Shown in pieces: positions 1-8,936 of a DNA stretch of 64,000 nt. Under the pieces are notes generated by a model. The model had not been told where the DNA came from and did not search any database. It saw nothing but the letters and a program-made list of their open reading frames with translations. A program made the translations under genes and the position numbers. The DNA comes from Flavivirga aquimarina (GTDB lineage Bacteria > Bacteroidota > Bacteroidia > Flavobacteriales > Flavobacteriaceae). Every line of letters begins with the position of its first letter. Positions within the stretch are counted from its first letter, which is position 1. The stretch lies in the NCBI RefSeq assembly GCF_030540835.1, contig NZ_JAUOEK010000068.1, forward strand, positions 1 through 64,000, written 5' to 3'.

Positions 1-60
1 GATACCTATGACTTGTTCTCTATAAAAACCCTATTCTCATCTCTAAATTTAGAAAAAAGA

Positions 61-96
61 AACTCCAAGACTTCATATAAATCAAATCTTGGAGTT
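61..96 (-). terminator. Bidirectional hairpin terminator after the TonB receptor gene
   Basis: A perfect 10-bp inverted repeat (arms 61-70 and 87-96, 16-nt loop) lies about 70 bp beyond the stop codon of the TonB-dependent receptor gene. On the minus strand the stem is followed by a T-rich run, and on the plus strand by TTTTTA, so it can stop transcription from both sides. Positions 1-60 and 97-163 hold no supportable gene. Confidence 0.8.
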
Positions 97-163
97 TTTA
101 TGTCTTATAATCATTATATCGACCTAAATTCTGAATGCGCCAGACTACACTCCTCGGAATGAA

Positions 164-2575
164 TTATAAACTATATTTTAAAGATAAAATATAATTCTTT
201 CCTGCTGCCGCAATTCCGGAAGAATATGTTTTATAGCGTTGGTCTGTTATATTTTCTAAACTAGCAGTAAATGTCATTGAATTACTTATTTGATATTGTG
301 CTCTAAAATTCAATGTATACCATGAAGGACTATATGGGTCTCCATTAGCATCAAGTGCATAGATATAATCTTTTTCAACTTCAGAAGGTGCTAGTTGATT
401 AAAAGAAAGTTCATTATTATAATTTGCAAACAGATCTAACTTTAAGCTTTTAGAGAGCCAAATTAAATGGGTGTTTCCAAAGTTAGGCGCCACATGGCGA
501 ATTGGTACTTCTGTCTCATCTTCCTCTTCAGTCCCTCCAATAATGTTATATTGAGATGTTAAATACATTCGGTTTGTAAGTACTGCTTTCAAACCAATTT
601 CAAAACCATAGATCCATGCTTTTGAAGCATTTTGTATTGCTTGTACATTGCTTAATTCCCCATCGTAAACAATCTCTGTATTACCATTTAAACTGTAATC
701 CCTACGTACTAAAGCATTGTCTAAATAGGTGTAATATGTACTCATATCTAATACTACTCTTTTATCGAAATCTAATACCAGCCCCAATTCACCACCATAT
801 GCATATTCAGGCTTTAGATTTTCATTGGGTACCACTACCGAACCAGGCTCGGAATCAAATACCTTACCGATATCGTCAATATTAGGTGCTCTAAAAGCAG
901 AAGAGGCATTAAGCTTCCATTGTATAGTTCTATTTGGTGACCACCTAATACCCGCAGTACCTGTAAGTGCTCCTGCTGTATTCTTAGATGATTCGAAAGG
1001 TAAATTTAAAAAGACATTATTTTCTTCAAAATTTGCCTTAGATACAACATGATTAAAACGCAAACCAGATTGAAAAACAAATTTAGAATGTGGTTTATAT
1101 TTAATACTAGAATATATTGCTGCTGACTGCCAACTGGCGCCATCTGGGTATCTGGAAACAGATGCTACACTAATATTACTAGATATATCCTCTTCCTTTC
1201 CATCAGACTTCACTTTGTTATACACATATTCTAATCCATAAAAAAACTGCGTTTTTGGACTCAATATTTTTTCTAAATCTAAATTAAAAGAATATGCATC
1301 TACAGACTCTTCCCTTACATTTCTTGTGGTAGATTGAAAATCTCTGTCTAGCCTACTTTCTTGAAAATTTTGATACGCTAAAGTCGCTTTAATTTTATCG
1401 TATAAATTAGAATTACTACTTAATTTAGTAATCTGTAAATTAGACATGAACCATACCTGTGGTCCATAATTCCATTCAGCTGATCGCAGGACATCGTCTC
1501 TATATCTTATTAAGCGATCGTATCTAGGAATATTTGATGTTCTGGTATAATACAAGCCTAAATCGAAGCTTAAATTTTTATAAGGTTCGTAACGGGCTTT
1601 TTGCATGACATTTAATTGATCGTATCCGGAAAATTTTTGAACTAATGGGTTATCGTTCTTAACGATAACATCTCCAGTATCATTTGTTAAAACGAATTCA
1701 GGCCTTAAATAATCATTAGGCCCATTTGTACCCATTTTTAAATCTCCAAAACTTGTAAAGCTACCATTTGTTACAAATGCCCATTTTTTATATCCCAAAT
1801 TAAAATCGAAATGTCCCGTTTTTTCATCACTGGCCGAGGCATAACGTCCAACAATATTCGATTCAAATAACAATGAATCTGAATAAGATAATTTTGGTTT
1901 TTGAGTATAATAACTCATGACTCCTCCAATAGCATCACTTCCATAAATTACAGAACCCGAACCTAAAGTAACTTCTGTACTTTGAATAGAAAACGGATCA
2001 ATAGCTATAACATTTTGTAAGTTTCCTCCTCTAAAAATAGCATTATTCATTCTTACGCCATCGACAGTAATTAATAATCTGTTAGTAGAAAACCCTCTAA
2101 TCATAGGGCTTCCTCCTCCTAGTTGGCTTTTTTGAACATACACTTTCCCAGTATTCTCTAACAAATCGGCACTTGTTTGTGGATTCGAAAATTGAATGCT
2201 TGCACTATTTACACTAACTATGTTTTGCGGAATATCTTTTTTATTTTGTTCAAATTTTGAAGCTGAAATAACAATTTCTACGAGCCCTTGAGTATTGGAG
2301 CTTAAATACACCTTATTTGAGTTTCCTAACTGAAGCTTCGTTATTTTTTTTAATACGTGTGATAAATGTTTGAAGTAAATTGTTTCGATATCCGAAAATC
2401 TGCTTAAGTCTGCTTCACCTCTAAAATTGGTAAAAACACTTTCAGATTTATCTATATTGTAAATAGCCACCCCAAAAATGGGTTCTTTTGTAAGCTCACT
2501 AAACACCCTTATATTCTGTGCCTGAGAAGATATAGAAACAAGTAAAAAGAAGAAAATAATATAAAAAAACTTCAT
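164..2575 (-). CDS. TonB-dependent outer membrane receptor, haem/haemoprotein-type
   Basis: An 803-residue TonB-dependent receptor that would move a ligand across the outer membrane using TonB energy. The start was placed at 2575, not at an upstream in-frame Met, because a typical signal peptide (MKFFYIIFFFLL ending SSQAQ) begins there, 4 nt after the recO stop. A carboxypeptidase-like regulatory region (about 25-100) precedes the plug, which carries GGGSPMIRGFSTNRLL and VDGVRMNNA. The IPRYDRL motif in the barrel is typical of the haemoglobin/haemin receptor group, so haem or a haemoprotein is the likely ligand, but this is inference. The C-terminus ends in an aromatic-rich strand (YILSLKYSL). 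It is the last gene of the porZ-recO-receptor operon and is followed by a strong terminator. Confidence 0.88.
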   Translation of the reverse strand: MKFFYIIFFFLLVSISSQAQNIRVFSELTKEPIFGVAIYNIDKSESVFTNFRGEADLSRFSDIETIYFKHLSHVLKKITKLQLGNSNKVYLSSNTQGLVEIVISASKFEQNKKDIPQNIVSVNSASIQFSNPQTSADLLENTGKVYVQKSQLGGGSPMIRGFSTNRLLITVDGVRMNNAIFRGGNLQNVIAIDPFSIQSTEVTLGSGSVIYGSDAIGGVMSYYTQKPKLSYSDSLLFESNIVGRYASASDEKTGHFDFNLGYKKWAFVTNGSFTSFGDLKMGTNGPNDYLRPEFVLTNDTGDVIVKNDNPLVQKFSGYDQLNVMQKARYEPYKNLSFDLGLYYTRTSNIPRYDRLIRYRDDVLRSAEWNYGPQVWFMSNLQITKLSSNSNLYDKIKATLAYQNFQESRLDRDFQSTTRNVREESVDAYSFNLDLEKILSPKTQFFYGLEYVYNKVKSDGKEEDISSNISVASVSRYPDGASWQSAAIYSSIKYKPHSKFVFQSGLRFNHVVSKANFEENNVFLNLPFESSKNTAGALTGTAGIRWSPNRTIQWKLNASSAFRAPNIDDIGKVFDSEPGSVVVPNENLKPEYAYGGELGLVLDFDKRVVLDMSTYYTYLDNALVRRDYSLNGNTEIVYDGELSNVQAIQNASKAWIYGFEIGLKAVLTNRMYLTSQYNIIGGTEEEDETEVPIRHVAPNFGNTHLIWLSKSLKLDLFANYNNELSFNQLAPSEVEKDYIYALDANGDPYSPSWYTLNFRAQYQISNSMTFTASLENITDQRYKTYSSGIAAAGKNYILSLKYSL

Positions 2576-2579
2576 ACCT

Positions 2580-3299
2580 TTAATTAAAAACCTGATTAAA
2601 TATCTGTAACGATTTAGGTCTTTTAAAACTCCCCAAATGTAATTCAAAATATAGCAAAATCATACTTAAAAATGACTGTCTTTGCTTAGCGTTAATTTCC
2701 ACAATAGATAATGCATCAAATGTTGTGCCTAATAGCTGTTTTAAAAGTGTTAAATTTTCTCCAGATATAGAATATCTATCTTGCGATTTAGTTTCAAACT
2801 TGCCTTCGCTCAAGTTAAAAAAAGAATAATCTATATTTTTTGTGTCCGGGTAAAACCCTAGATATCTCGTTAAATTAAGTAAAAACAGTAAATGAAAATT
2901 AGAATATTCGGAATGTGCATCTAGCCACAATAACGTAGTTTCGATATAACTATAAAGTGTTTCGTTTTTTTCTTCTTCTTTTAGCGTATTCGATAATACT
3001 TCGGATAAAAACATAACGATGGAACTCTTTAAAACATTAGAGTGAAGACTTGTATAAATAGTATTTAGCTTAGTCTCCTTTATCGTCTGTAATGACCTAT
3101 TATTCTTGTATACTATAACTAATTGCAATTGTGAGAGTAATTGAAAGTAAGCTGTTTTAGAATGTCCTTTTTTACTCTTTAAAACACCTCTTAACAAGAA
3201 ACTAACTATACCTAATTGTTGTGTATAGCATTTAACTATTAAGTCGTTATCTCTATATTTTAATTTGGATAAAACAATAGCATTTGTAGTTATTAACAT
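2580..3299 (-). CDS. recO: DNA repair protein RecO
   Basis: A 239-residue RecO, the single-strand annealing and RecR-binding mediator of the RecFOR recombinational repair pathway. The N-terminal OB fold begins with the family-typical MLITTNAIVLSKLKYRDND and continues to about residue 80; the rest is the helical domain. I see no zinc-binding cysteine cluster, which is usual in this phylum. The start codon overlaps the porZ stop codon (TAATG), so translation is probably coupled, and its own stop lies 4 nt before the TonB receptor start. The combination of porZ, recO and a TonB receptor recurs in Flavobacteriaceae. Confidence 0.93.
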   Translation of the reverse strand: MLITTNAIVLSKLKYRDNDLIVKCYTQQLGIVSFLLRGVLKSKKGHSKTAYFQLLSQLQLVIVYKNNRSLQTIKETKLNTIYTSLHSNVLKSSIVMFLSEVLSNTLKEEEKNETLYSYIETTLLWLDAHSEYSNFHLLFLLNLTRYLGFYPDTKNIDYSFFNLSEGKFETKSQDRYSISGENLTLLKQLLGTTFDALSIVEINAKQRQSFLSMILLYFELHLGSFKRPKSLQIFNQVFN

Positions 3300-5635
3300 T
3301 ATCTAACAACCATTAATTTTAAAACTTTAGTTTCAAACGAATCCAAGTCAGAGAGCATGACTAAGTAAACTCCAGAAGCAACGACATTATTGGCTAAGTT
3401 TTTTCCATTCCAAAAAGCTGTCCCCCCATCTATTTCGAGGTTGTACCCTCCATATCTTTGATTTGTTCCAGATTGAGCTTCGGCTACTAAATTCCCTCCA
3501 ATATCTGTTATCTTAATATTTACATTTTCTGAAATATCCTGAATCTTAACTTTTTCATCTACTATGTTAAATGTTGGTCTTACAGGGTTAGGATATACAT
3601 GAGCAGTTTCTAAACTTTCGGATGAGCTGGATGCCCCAGAAAGAAAGGATACTAAGCCTTTAGTCGTAGCTACATATACTATACCGTTTGTTTTATCTAA
3701 AGAGATATCATTAATAGCATTAGTAGGTAACGGTGAATTATCTTTAGTAAAATGAAATATTGTTTCCTGCCCGTCTGAAGAGAAGTAAAACAATCCTGAA
3801 TCTGAAGTTCCTATCCATTTTTTATTTGAACCGTCGACTTCTATATCTGTAACAAATTGTTCAAATAATAATTCTTTCGCTATACCATCTTCCTCAATAA
3901 TAATTTCTTCTACTCGGACATCATCTGTAAAAAAACCTGAAGTATTATAAAGCACTCGCAAACCTCTAAAAGTCCCTATCCATAACTGATTTCGTCTATC
4001 TAATGCTAATGCAGTAGTTAATTCTGTTGGCATATTTTCATCTTCTTTGCTAATACTTTTAATTAATTGAGAATTTTCATTAAACCCAATGAGACCGAAC
4101 TTATAACTCGCAATCCATTTAGTTTCATCTACCCCAAGAACGATATCTCCAAAACCTAAATTACCATCAGAGAATCCATCGGGAATAACATCTGTAAAGC
4201 TATAAGAACTCCATTGATTGGTAGTTGGGTTATATGACTTTAAAGGGTTATCTATAAGTGCCGTCGTTGTCCACAATAATCCGTTACTATCAAATAAAGA
4301 AGGCCCTACACGTATATCAATATAATTTGGATCACGTGGTGAAATTAAAGATTCTAAACCACTATTAGTTTCATTATATAAAGTAACCGGAACATCTTCA
4401 TTAATTTCTAACAATCCATTAATAAAAGAACTTATAAATACTTGATCAGAATTAAACGGGTTTATGGCAATGCTGTTCAAACATTTTGCTTCTAAAACTT
4501 CACTAAATTGATTATTTGTCCAAACACCATCTTTTAAATGACTAAATCCACGACTATTTAATGGGTATGGGTTATAAAACACATCGTATTCACCAAAAGT
4601 AACCCACAAACCATTTGCTTCTGCTTCAATTGAAAATGGAATATTAAACAGTGGTCCATCAGGGTGTATTTCTTCAAATGTTGTTGAGTTTACCAATGGT
4701 GTTTTTAAAACACCAAAATCATTAGTTCCAATATACATATACTCTAAACCTATGATAGCAGAATTATATTGGGTATCAAAAGAAGGGTCTATAGAAACTT
4801 GAGATATTATATTAAAATCAGCATCATAAACAAATACCTCATTTTGTGTGGTAACTATTAAATTTTCACCAACAGATCTCATATCCAGTGGTGTATTTCC
4901 ATAGAGAAATATTTGATTTAAAACATCATTGACTATTTGATACATTCGTCTATTAGTTCCTATAGCATATAATGCATCTGCTTGAGATTCTATTGATAAC
5001 CAATTACCTGAATTAATTAATTGCCAATTTTGATAATTTATAAGGTTTGGACTAGATACTAAAGCCTTTCTAATACCATCTATACAAGCAGCATAAATAT
5101 AATCATCAGAAATAGTGGTTTGATTTACTTGGATCTGGCTTCCTCCATTACCAATAAAATAAGTATCTCCAAACTCTAACCTTTCCAAATCAAAAACCGA
5201 AATCCCATAGTTTGTCGAAATATATATAACATTTTGATAAGCATTAATGTGATTTATTTTTTTATTTGATGATGGAATTGTAGGCTTATCAATAATATCA
5301 ACAACAGAAAGAATCGTATCATCGTTATCAAAGGCTATTTCTATTAAACCATTCTCATACCCGATAACCAATAATTCATATATCTCACTATAATAAATTG
5401 TCGAAATCGTCTCTCCTGATAATCCGTTAACAGTAGTAAGTTCTTCAATTTCGTTTGTTTGTATATCAATACTAAAAACAGCATTTTCTGCTGCCGCATA
5501 AATTTTATTATTGCCTTGCGATACATCTTTTATAGTATTATATGAAAAATGGCCTTCCCATAATGCAGAAAAATCTTGAGAAAATTGCAGCAATGGCGAC
5601 AAGAAAATCATGAAAACAACTAGTCTTTTTAGCAT
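3299..5635 (-). CDS. porZ: PorZ-like type IX secretion protein with C-terminal sorting domain
   Basis: A 778-residue exported protein: signal peptide (1-19, ending LQFSQ), then repeated beta-propeller blades with Trp/Gly/Asp motifs such as LWIGTFRGL, KKWIGTSDSGLF and IVYVATTKGL (about 25-670), then a type A T9SS sorting domain (about 680-778, starting at VYPNPVRP and ending KVLKLMVVR). This matches PorZ, the surface T9SS component that in Porphyromonas gingivalis binds anionic LPS and helps attach cargo to it. Position directly upstream of recO is the usual one for porZ in Flavobacteriaceae. The alternative name, a two-component-regulator-propeller protein, describes the same fold. It is the first gene of its operon and has a well-formed promoter just upstream. 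Confidence 0.85.
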   Translation of the reverse strand: MLKRLVVFMIFLSPLLQFSQDFSALWEGHFSYNTIKDVSQGNNKIYAAAENAVFSIDIQTNEIEELTTVNGLSGETISTIYYSEIYELLVIGYENGLIEIAFDNDDTILSVVDIIDKPTIPSSNKKINHINAYQNVIYISTNYGISVFDLERLEFGDTYFIGNGGSQIQVNQTTISDDYIYAACIDGIRKALVSSPNLINYQNWQLINSGNWLSIESQADALYAIGTNRRMYQIVNDVLNQIFLYGNTPLDMRSVGENLIVTTQNEVFVYDADFNIISQVSIDPSFDTQYNSAIIGLEYMYIGTNDFGVLKTPLVNSTTFEEIHPDGPLFNIPFSIEAEANGLWVTFGEYDVFYNPYPLNSRGFSHLKDGVWTNNQFSEVLEAKCLNSIAINPFNSDQVFISSFINGLLEINEDVPVTLYNETNSGLESLISPRDPNYIDIRVGPSLFDSNGLLWTTTALIDNPLKSYNPTTNQWSSYSFTDVIPDGFSDGNLGFGDIVLGVDETKWIASYKFGLIGFNENSQLIKSISKEDENMPTELTTALALDRRNQLWIGTFRGLRVLYNTSGFFTDDVRVEEIIIEEDGIAKELLFEQFVTDIEVDGSNKKWIGTSDSGLFYFSSDGQETIFHFTKDNSPLPTNAINDISLDKTNGIVYVATTKGLVSFLSGASSSSESLETAHVYPNPVRPTFNIVDEKVKIQDISENVNIKITDIGGNLVAEAQSGTNQRYGGYNLEIDGGTAFWNGKNLANNVVASGVYLVMLSDLDSFETKVLKLMVVR

Positions 5636-5653
5636 GTATTGTATTTAGAAATT

Positions 5654-5687
5654 CAAATATATTTATAACTAACGAATTTTACTTCAA
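5654..5687 (-). promoter_or_regulatory. Promoter of porZ operon
   Basis: On the minus strand a perfect TATATTTG -7 box (5654-5661) is preceded by TTG (5685-5687) with 23 nt between them. This fits the Bacteroidota pattern TTG-N17-23-TAnnTTTG. Transcription would begin near 5648, leaving a leader of about a dozen bases before the porZ ATG at 5635. Confidence 0.55.
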
Positions 5688-5872
5688 AATAATATATTTT
5701 AAGTCATCCAAAAGTAAGTTGACAATTTTTGTGAAATTATGTGGCTGCATATTGTAAGACTCAAAATAAGCTTTTTATTATTAAATATTAATAATCATTT
5801 TAATAGTCTTACTCTACATTATTAGGTTACTTGAGATTAACACTTACCAAGTTTGTTAGCTAATAGCATATT

Positions 5873-5911
5873 AAAAGATAAAGCCTTCAATAATCAAAGG
5901 CTTTATCTTTT
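5873..5911. terminator. Strong orphan hairpin between porZ and amtB
   Basis: A perfect 13-bp inverted repeat (5873-5885 and 5899-5911, 13-nt loop) rich in A on its left arm and T on its right, so it would work on either strand. Upstream of it on the plus strand there is no gene, only a second inverted repeat (5754-5761 with 5805-5812). It may be a second terminator for amtB or the end of an unannotated small RNA. Apart from this and the flanking promoter and terminator, the 412-bp gap from 5636 to 6047 holds nothing I can call. Confidence 0.6.
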
Positions 5912-5989
5912 TATCAAACTTGATCATCACTTAAAATGATTCTGCAATTAATTAACTTAAAGAATTTGTGTTTATACTTATATACAAAA

Positions 5990-6019
5990 AAAGATGCCCT
6001 ACACGTGCAGGACATCTTT
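5990..6019 (-). terminator. Terminator of amtB
   Basis: An 11-bp stem with one mismatch (5990-6000 with 6009-6019, 8-nt loop) is followed on the minus strand by a run of seven T. It sits 28 bp past the amtB stop codon. Confidence 0.8.
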
Positions 6020-6047
6020 CTTTGATTACTAATTAAATTAATTTTAA

Positions 6048-7313
6048 TTAATGCTCATTCATTCTGAAATCAGCATAAGCACTCATTCCATGTTCATGAC
6101 TATCTAGACCTTCTAATTCTTCTTTTTCAGAAACTCTAATACCAACTGTTTTCTTAAGTGTAAAAAGTATAAGGAACGATGAAACTATACAAATAACTGC
6201 ATAAGAAAGTATACCAATTAATTGACTAATTAACTGATCTACACCAGCTAAAGCTCCAAAAATACCAACAGCTAAAGTTCCCCAAATACCACAAGCTAAG
6301 TGTACAGCAATAGCTCCTACAGGGTCATCTAATCTTAATTTATCAATAAAGCTAACAGCAAATACGATTAAAGCACCAGCAATAGCTCCAATTATAATAG
6401 CATCTTCTGGACTCATTTGATCTGCTCCAGCAGTAATACCTACCAATCCACCTAAAATACCATTTAAAAACATAGTTAAATCTAAGTTTTTATATCTTAA
6501 GAATGATACAAAAGCAGCAACCACACCACCTGCCGCAGCGGCTAAACATGTAGTAACTAAAGTTATTGATGTTAATTCTGGATCTGCAGAAAGCACAGAA
6601 CCACCGTTAAATCCGAACCATCCTAACCATAATACCAATACTCCTGCAGTTGCTAATGGAATATTATGTCCTGGAATTGCTTGAGGTTTACCGTCCTTAA
6701 ATTTACCAATACGAGATCCTAATAACCAAACAGCAACTAAAGCAGCCCAGCCACCAACAGAGTGTACCAATGTAGAACCTGCAAAATCGTAAAAAGGAGT
6801 TTCTCTCATATCTAAGAATCCACCTCCCCATTTCCATGATCCGGCTAATGGGTATATAATACCAACATATAATACCACAAATATCATAAATGGCCCAATT
6901 TTAATACGTTCGGCAACAGCTCCCGAAACAATTGTTGCAGCTGTAGCAGCAAACATCCCTTGGAATAAGAAATCTGTCCACCAAGTGTAACCACCATCAT
7001 TAGCACCTGCATCCGATTCAGCATAAGCTGCTGTCATTCCTCCTTCAGGTGGAGCAATTCCAAACCCAGCAAAATCAAAAAATCCTGAAGACCCTTCAGC
7101 AAACCCCGGATACATTAAGTTAAAACCTAAAATATAGTATAATAGTAACCCTACTGTTATAATAAAAATATTTTTAAATAAAATGTTGATTGTGTTTTTT
7201 TGCCTTGTTAACCCAATTTCTAGAAATGCAAAACCTGTATGCATAAAGAAAACGAGTGCTGTACAGACCATCATCCATACGTTATGTGCTGTAAATAATC
7301 CTAATCCTTCCAT
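6048..7313 (-). CDS. amtB: Ammonium transporter Amt
   Basis: A 421-residue Amt/MEP family ammonium channel of the inner membrane with about eleven membrane helices. The family signature DFAGSTLVHSVGG is present, and the twin pore histidines are visible in VHSVGG and in AVHLACGIWG. There is no cleaved signal peptide, and the cytoplasmic tail ends with EGLDSHEHGMSAY, the conserved C-terminal stretch through which PII proteins contact the channel. It follows glnK by 23 bp in the same operon, so GlnK is very likely its gatekeeper when nitrogen is plentiful. Confidence 0.96.
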   Translation of the reverse strand: MEGLGLFTAHNVWMMVCTALVFFMHTGFAFLEIGLTRQKNTINILFKNIFIITVGLLLYYILGFNLMYPGFAEGSSGFFDFAGFGIAPPEGGMTAAYAESDAGANDGGYTWWTDFLFQGMFAATAATIVSGAVAERIKIGPFMIFVVLYVGIIYPLAGSWKWGGGFLDMRETPFYDFAGSTLVHSVGGWAALVAVWLLGSRIGKFKDGKPQAIPGHNIPLATAGVLVLWLGWFGFNGGSVLSADPELTSITLVTTCLAAAAGGVVAAFVSFLRYKNLDLTMFLNGILGGLVGITAGADQMSPEDAIIIGAIAGALIVFAVSFIDKLRLDDPVGAIAVHLACGIWGTLAVGIFGALAGVDQLISQLIGILSYAVICIVSSFLILFTLKKTVGIRVSEKEELEGLDSHEHGMSAYADFRMNEH

Positions 7314-7336
7314 AATTTAAATGATTTTAAATATTA

Positions 7337-7675
7337 TTATTTTAAAGTGTCTCCACCCTTTTCCCCTGTTCGTATTCTGTAACATTCTTTAACATCTGAT
7401 ACAAATATTTTACCATCCCCTACTTCTCCGGTTCCGGCAGAATTAAGAATAGCTTGAATAGTTACTTCTTCAAAATCATCATTTACTACGATTGATAAAT
7501 ATCTACGTTGTATATCACTAGTACTGTATGATACGCCTCTGTAAACATGTCCTTCTTTTTCATTTCCTAAACCGGTAACATCCCAGTAAGAGAAAAAGTT
7601 TACTCCAACATCATGCAGTGCTTCTTTCACTACACTATATTTGGACTTTCTAATAATTGCTTCAATTTTCTTCAT
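7337..7675 (-). CDS. glnK: PII nitrogen signalling protein, AmtB-linked (GlnK type)
   Basis: A 112-residue PII protein: MKKIEAIIR at the N-terminus, a T-loop with YRGVSYSTSD (Tyr50 at the place uridylylated in proteobacterial PII), and the C-terminal signature AGTGEVGDGKIFV. PII trimers bind ATP/ADP and 2-oxoglutarate and block AmtB when nitrogen is sufficient. Linkage to amtB makes the GlnK role likely. The T-loop after Tyr50 (STSDIQRRYLS) differs from the common VDFLPK-type sequence, so modification by a GlnD-type enzyme should not be assumed. It is separated from the upstream porin gene by a terminator hairpin. Confidence 0.93.
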   Translation of the reverse strand: MKKIEAIIRKSKYSVVKEALHDVGVNFFSYWDVTGLGNEKEGHVYRGVSYSTSDIQRRYLSIVVNDDFEEVTIQAILNSAGTGEVGDGKIFVSDVKECYRIRTGEKGGDTLK

Positions 7676-7714
7676 ATCTATATATGGTTTTATTGATTAG
7701 ACATTAATCTAAAA

Positions 7715-7742
7715 AAGCATTACTGATGTTTCAGTAATGCTT
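7715..7742 (-). terminator. Terminator or attenuator between porin and glnK
   Basis: A perfect 12-bp stem (7715-7726 with 7731-7742, loop TGTT), followed on the minus strand by six T. It lies 17 bp past the porin stop and 40 bp before the glnK start. The porin message would therefore be more abundant, with glnK-amtB reached by read-through or from a promoter of its own. Confidence 0.8.
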
Positions 7743-7758
7743 GCTTAATTGTTTTTAT

Positions 7759-8769
7759 TTAGAATGAATATATAGCAGCTAGTGTAAAAGCAGCTAAACT
7801 TTTTGTTGTTTCTAAATCTGAATTAAAATAAACCTCTTCAGAATTACTATCTAATCGTAATTCAGGCTTTATTATTAAGTTTTCCAATGTATAACTTCCA
7901 GTTAAAGTCACAGCAAATACATCAGTATCATCTACAGGAGCATCATTCATCCAGTTAAAATACTCACCTCTTAAACCAATTGAAAAACTATCAGAGGCTG
8001 CAAGTTGTGGATATAAAGCAGCACCATAAAATCCATTTCCATCATTATCTGCATAAGCACCGTTAATCCCTAAGAAGAAACTGTCTGATAAATCGAACCC
8101 ACCAGTATAATCAATTTCAAATCCAAGCACAACACCTGAATCATAATAGAAATTTAAAAATTGACCTGCATATCCTAATTGAGCTCCTAAAGCATAATCT
8201 CCAGTAGTATTACTATTAACATCTGTAGCATTCATAACTGCTAACATCAAACTAAAATCGTCTGATAAAGCAAAATCTGCTTTTAAACCTACATGAGAAA
8301 ATGGCCCATTAGAGAATAAATAAGACGTACTATAGTTAAAGTTTGCTGCTGGCGAAATTACTTCGTACCCTAAATATGTATTAAATCTACCTAAAGTTAA
8401 TGTTGTCCCATCTGATACATTCCAGTATGCATACAATTGATTTAAATTAAATCCACCAGTAGCAGAATCTGCTCTAGGTCCAAATGCAATATCAGCAACA
8501 ACACCTGTTTTCTCGCCTTCATAACTAGCAATAATATTTGCCATACCTAGTGCAAAACCTGTCTCATCGGCAAAAGAAGTTCCAAAATTTTGAGAACCTC
8601 CATCACCATCATTGAATGCCGCATTAGCTACATCAGTAGATGTTATATTTGTTTTGTAATAAGCATCAACTGTTCCGCTTATAGATACTTTCTTATCAGA
8701 AGCTTCCTCTTCTTGAGCAAATAAAACTGTTGCCATAAAAAGCATTGAAAGTGTGAATAGTTTTTTCAT
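7759..8769 (-). CDS. Outer membrane porin, nitrogen-locus type
   Basis: A 336-residue exported beta-barrel: signal peptide MKKLFTLSMLFMATVLFAQ, then alternating aromatic/small strands and a terminal strand ending in Phe (TLAAIYSF), as needed for outer-membrane assembly. It looks like the OmpL-like beta-barrel porin-2 group. The same gene often stands before glnK and amtB in Flavobacteria, which suggests a channel that helps ammonium or small nitrogen compounds through the outer membrane; that role is inference from context. Its promoter faces the gltB promoter, and the two share a symmetrical operator arrangement. Confidence 0.85.
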   Translation of the reverse strand: MKKLFTLSMLFMATVLFAQEEEASDKKVSISGTVDAYYKTNITSTDVANAAFNDGDGGSQNFGTSFADETGFALGMANIIASYEGEKTGVVADIAFGPRADSATGGFNLNQLYAYWNVSDGTTLTLGRFNTYLGYEVISPAANFNYSTSYLFSNGPFSHVGLKADFALSDDFSLMLAVMNATDVNSNTTGDYALGAQLGYAGQFLNFYYDSGVVLGFEIDYTGGFDLSDSFFLGINGAYADNDGNGFYGAALYPQLAASDSFSIGLRGEYFNWMNDAPVDDTDVFAVTLTGSYTLENLIIKPELRLDSNSEEVYFNSDLETTKSLAAFTLAAIYSF

Positions 8770-8823
8770 AATTGTTTAAATTTTAGTTATTTATTTTTTG
8801 TGCTTGTTTACTAATTAGTGGCA

Positions 8824-8831
8824 CTAAACTA
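8824..8831 (-). promoter_or_regulatory. Probable -7 box of the porin operon
   Basis: On the minus strand TAGTTTAG matches TAnnTTTG at all but one position, about 55 nt before the porin start codon. No TTG is present at the expected -33 position. Instead the CCCTA palindrome at 8849-8865 begins 17 nt upstream, as expected for a promoter that needs an activator. Confidence 0.4.
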
Positions 8832-8848
8832 TGTAAAATATACATACA

Positions 8849-8865
8849 CCCTATAAAAAATAGGG
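8849..8865. promoter_or_regulatory. Palindromic operator candidate, porin side
   Basis: The sequence CCCTA-N7-TAGGG is a perfect 5-bp dyad with an A/T-only spacer. It sits 17 nt upstream of the porin -7 box, in the -33 region. A second, similar site lies 36 bp away on the gltB side. Confidence 0.45.
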
Positions 8866-8901
8866 GTAATTAGGTAAATTTTGTTAATATTTCATTTTTT
8901 A

Positions 8902-8919
8902 CCCTATTTTTTTATAGGT
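8902..8919. promoter_or_regulatory. Palindromic operator candidate, gltB side
   Basis: The sequence CCCTA-TTTTTTTA-TAGGT is an imperfect relative of the CCCTA-N7-TAGGG palindrome at 8849-8865. It sits about 18 nt upstream of the TATTTTTG box facing gltB, mirroring the arrangement on the porin side. Confidence 0.4.
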
Positions 8920-8936
8920 ATTATGTTTATCATGAC

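Noticed and set aside
616-1052. Plus-strand ORFs opposite the TonB receptor gene
   Set aside because: Shadow frames of a well-supported minus-strand gene; no motif or start context.
2576-2647. Upstream in-frame Met adding 24 residues to the TonB receptor
   Set aside because: The extension lies inside recO and precedes a standard signal peptide, so 2575 is the real start.
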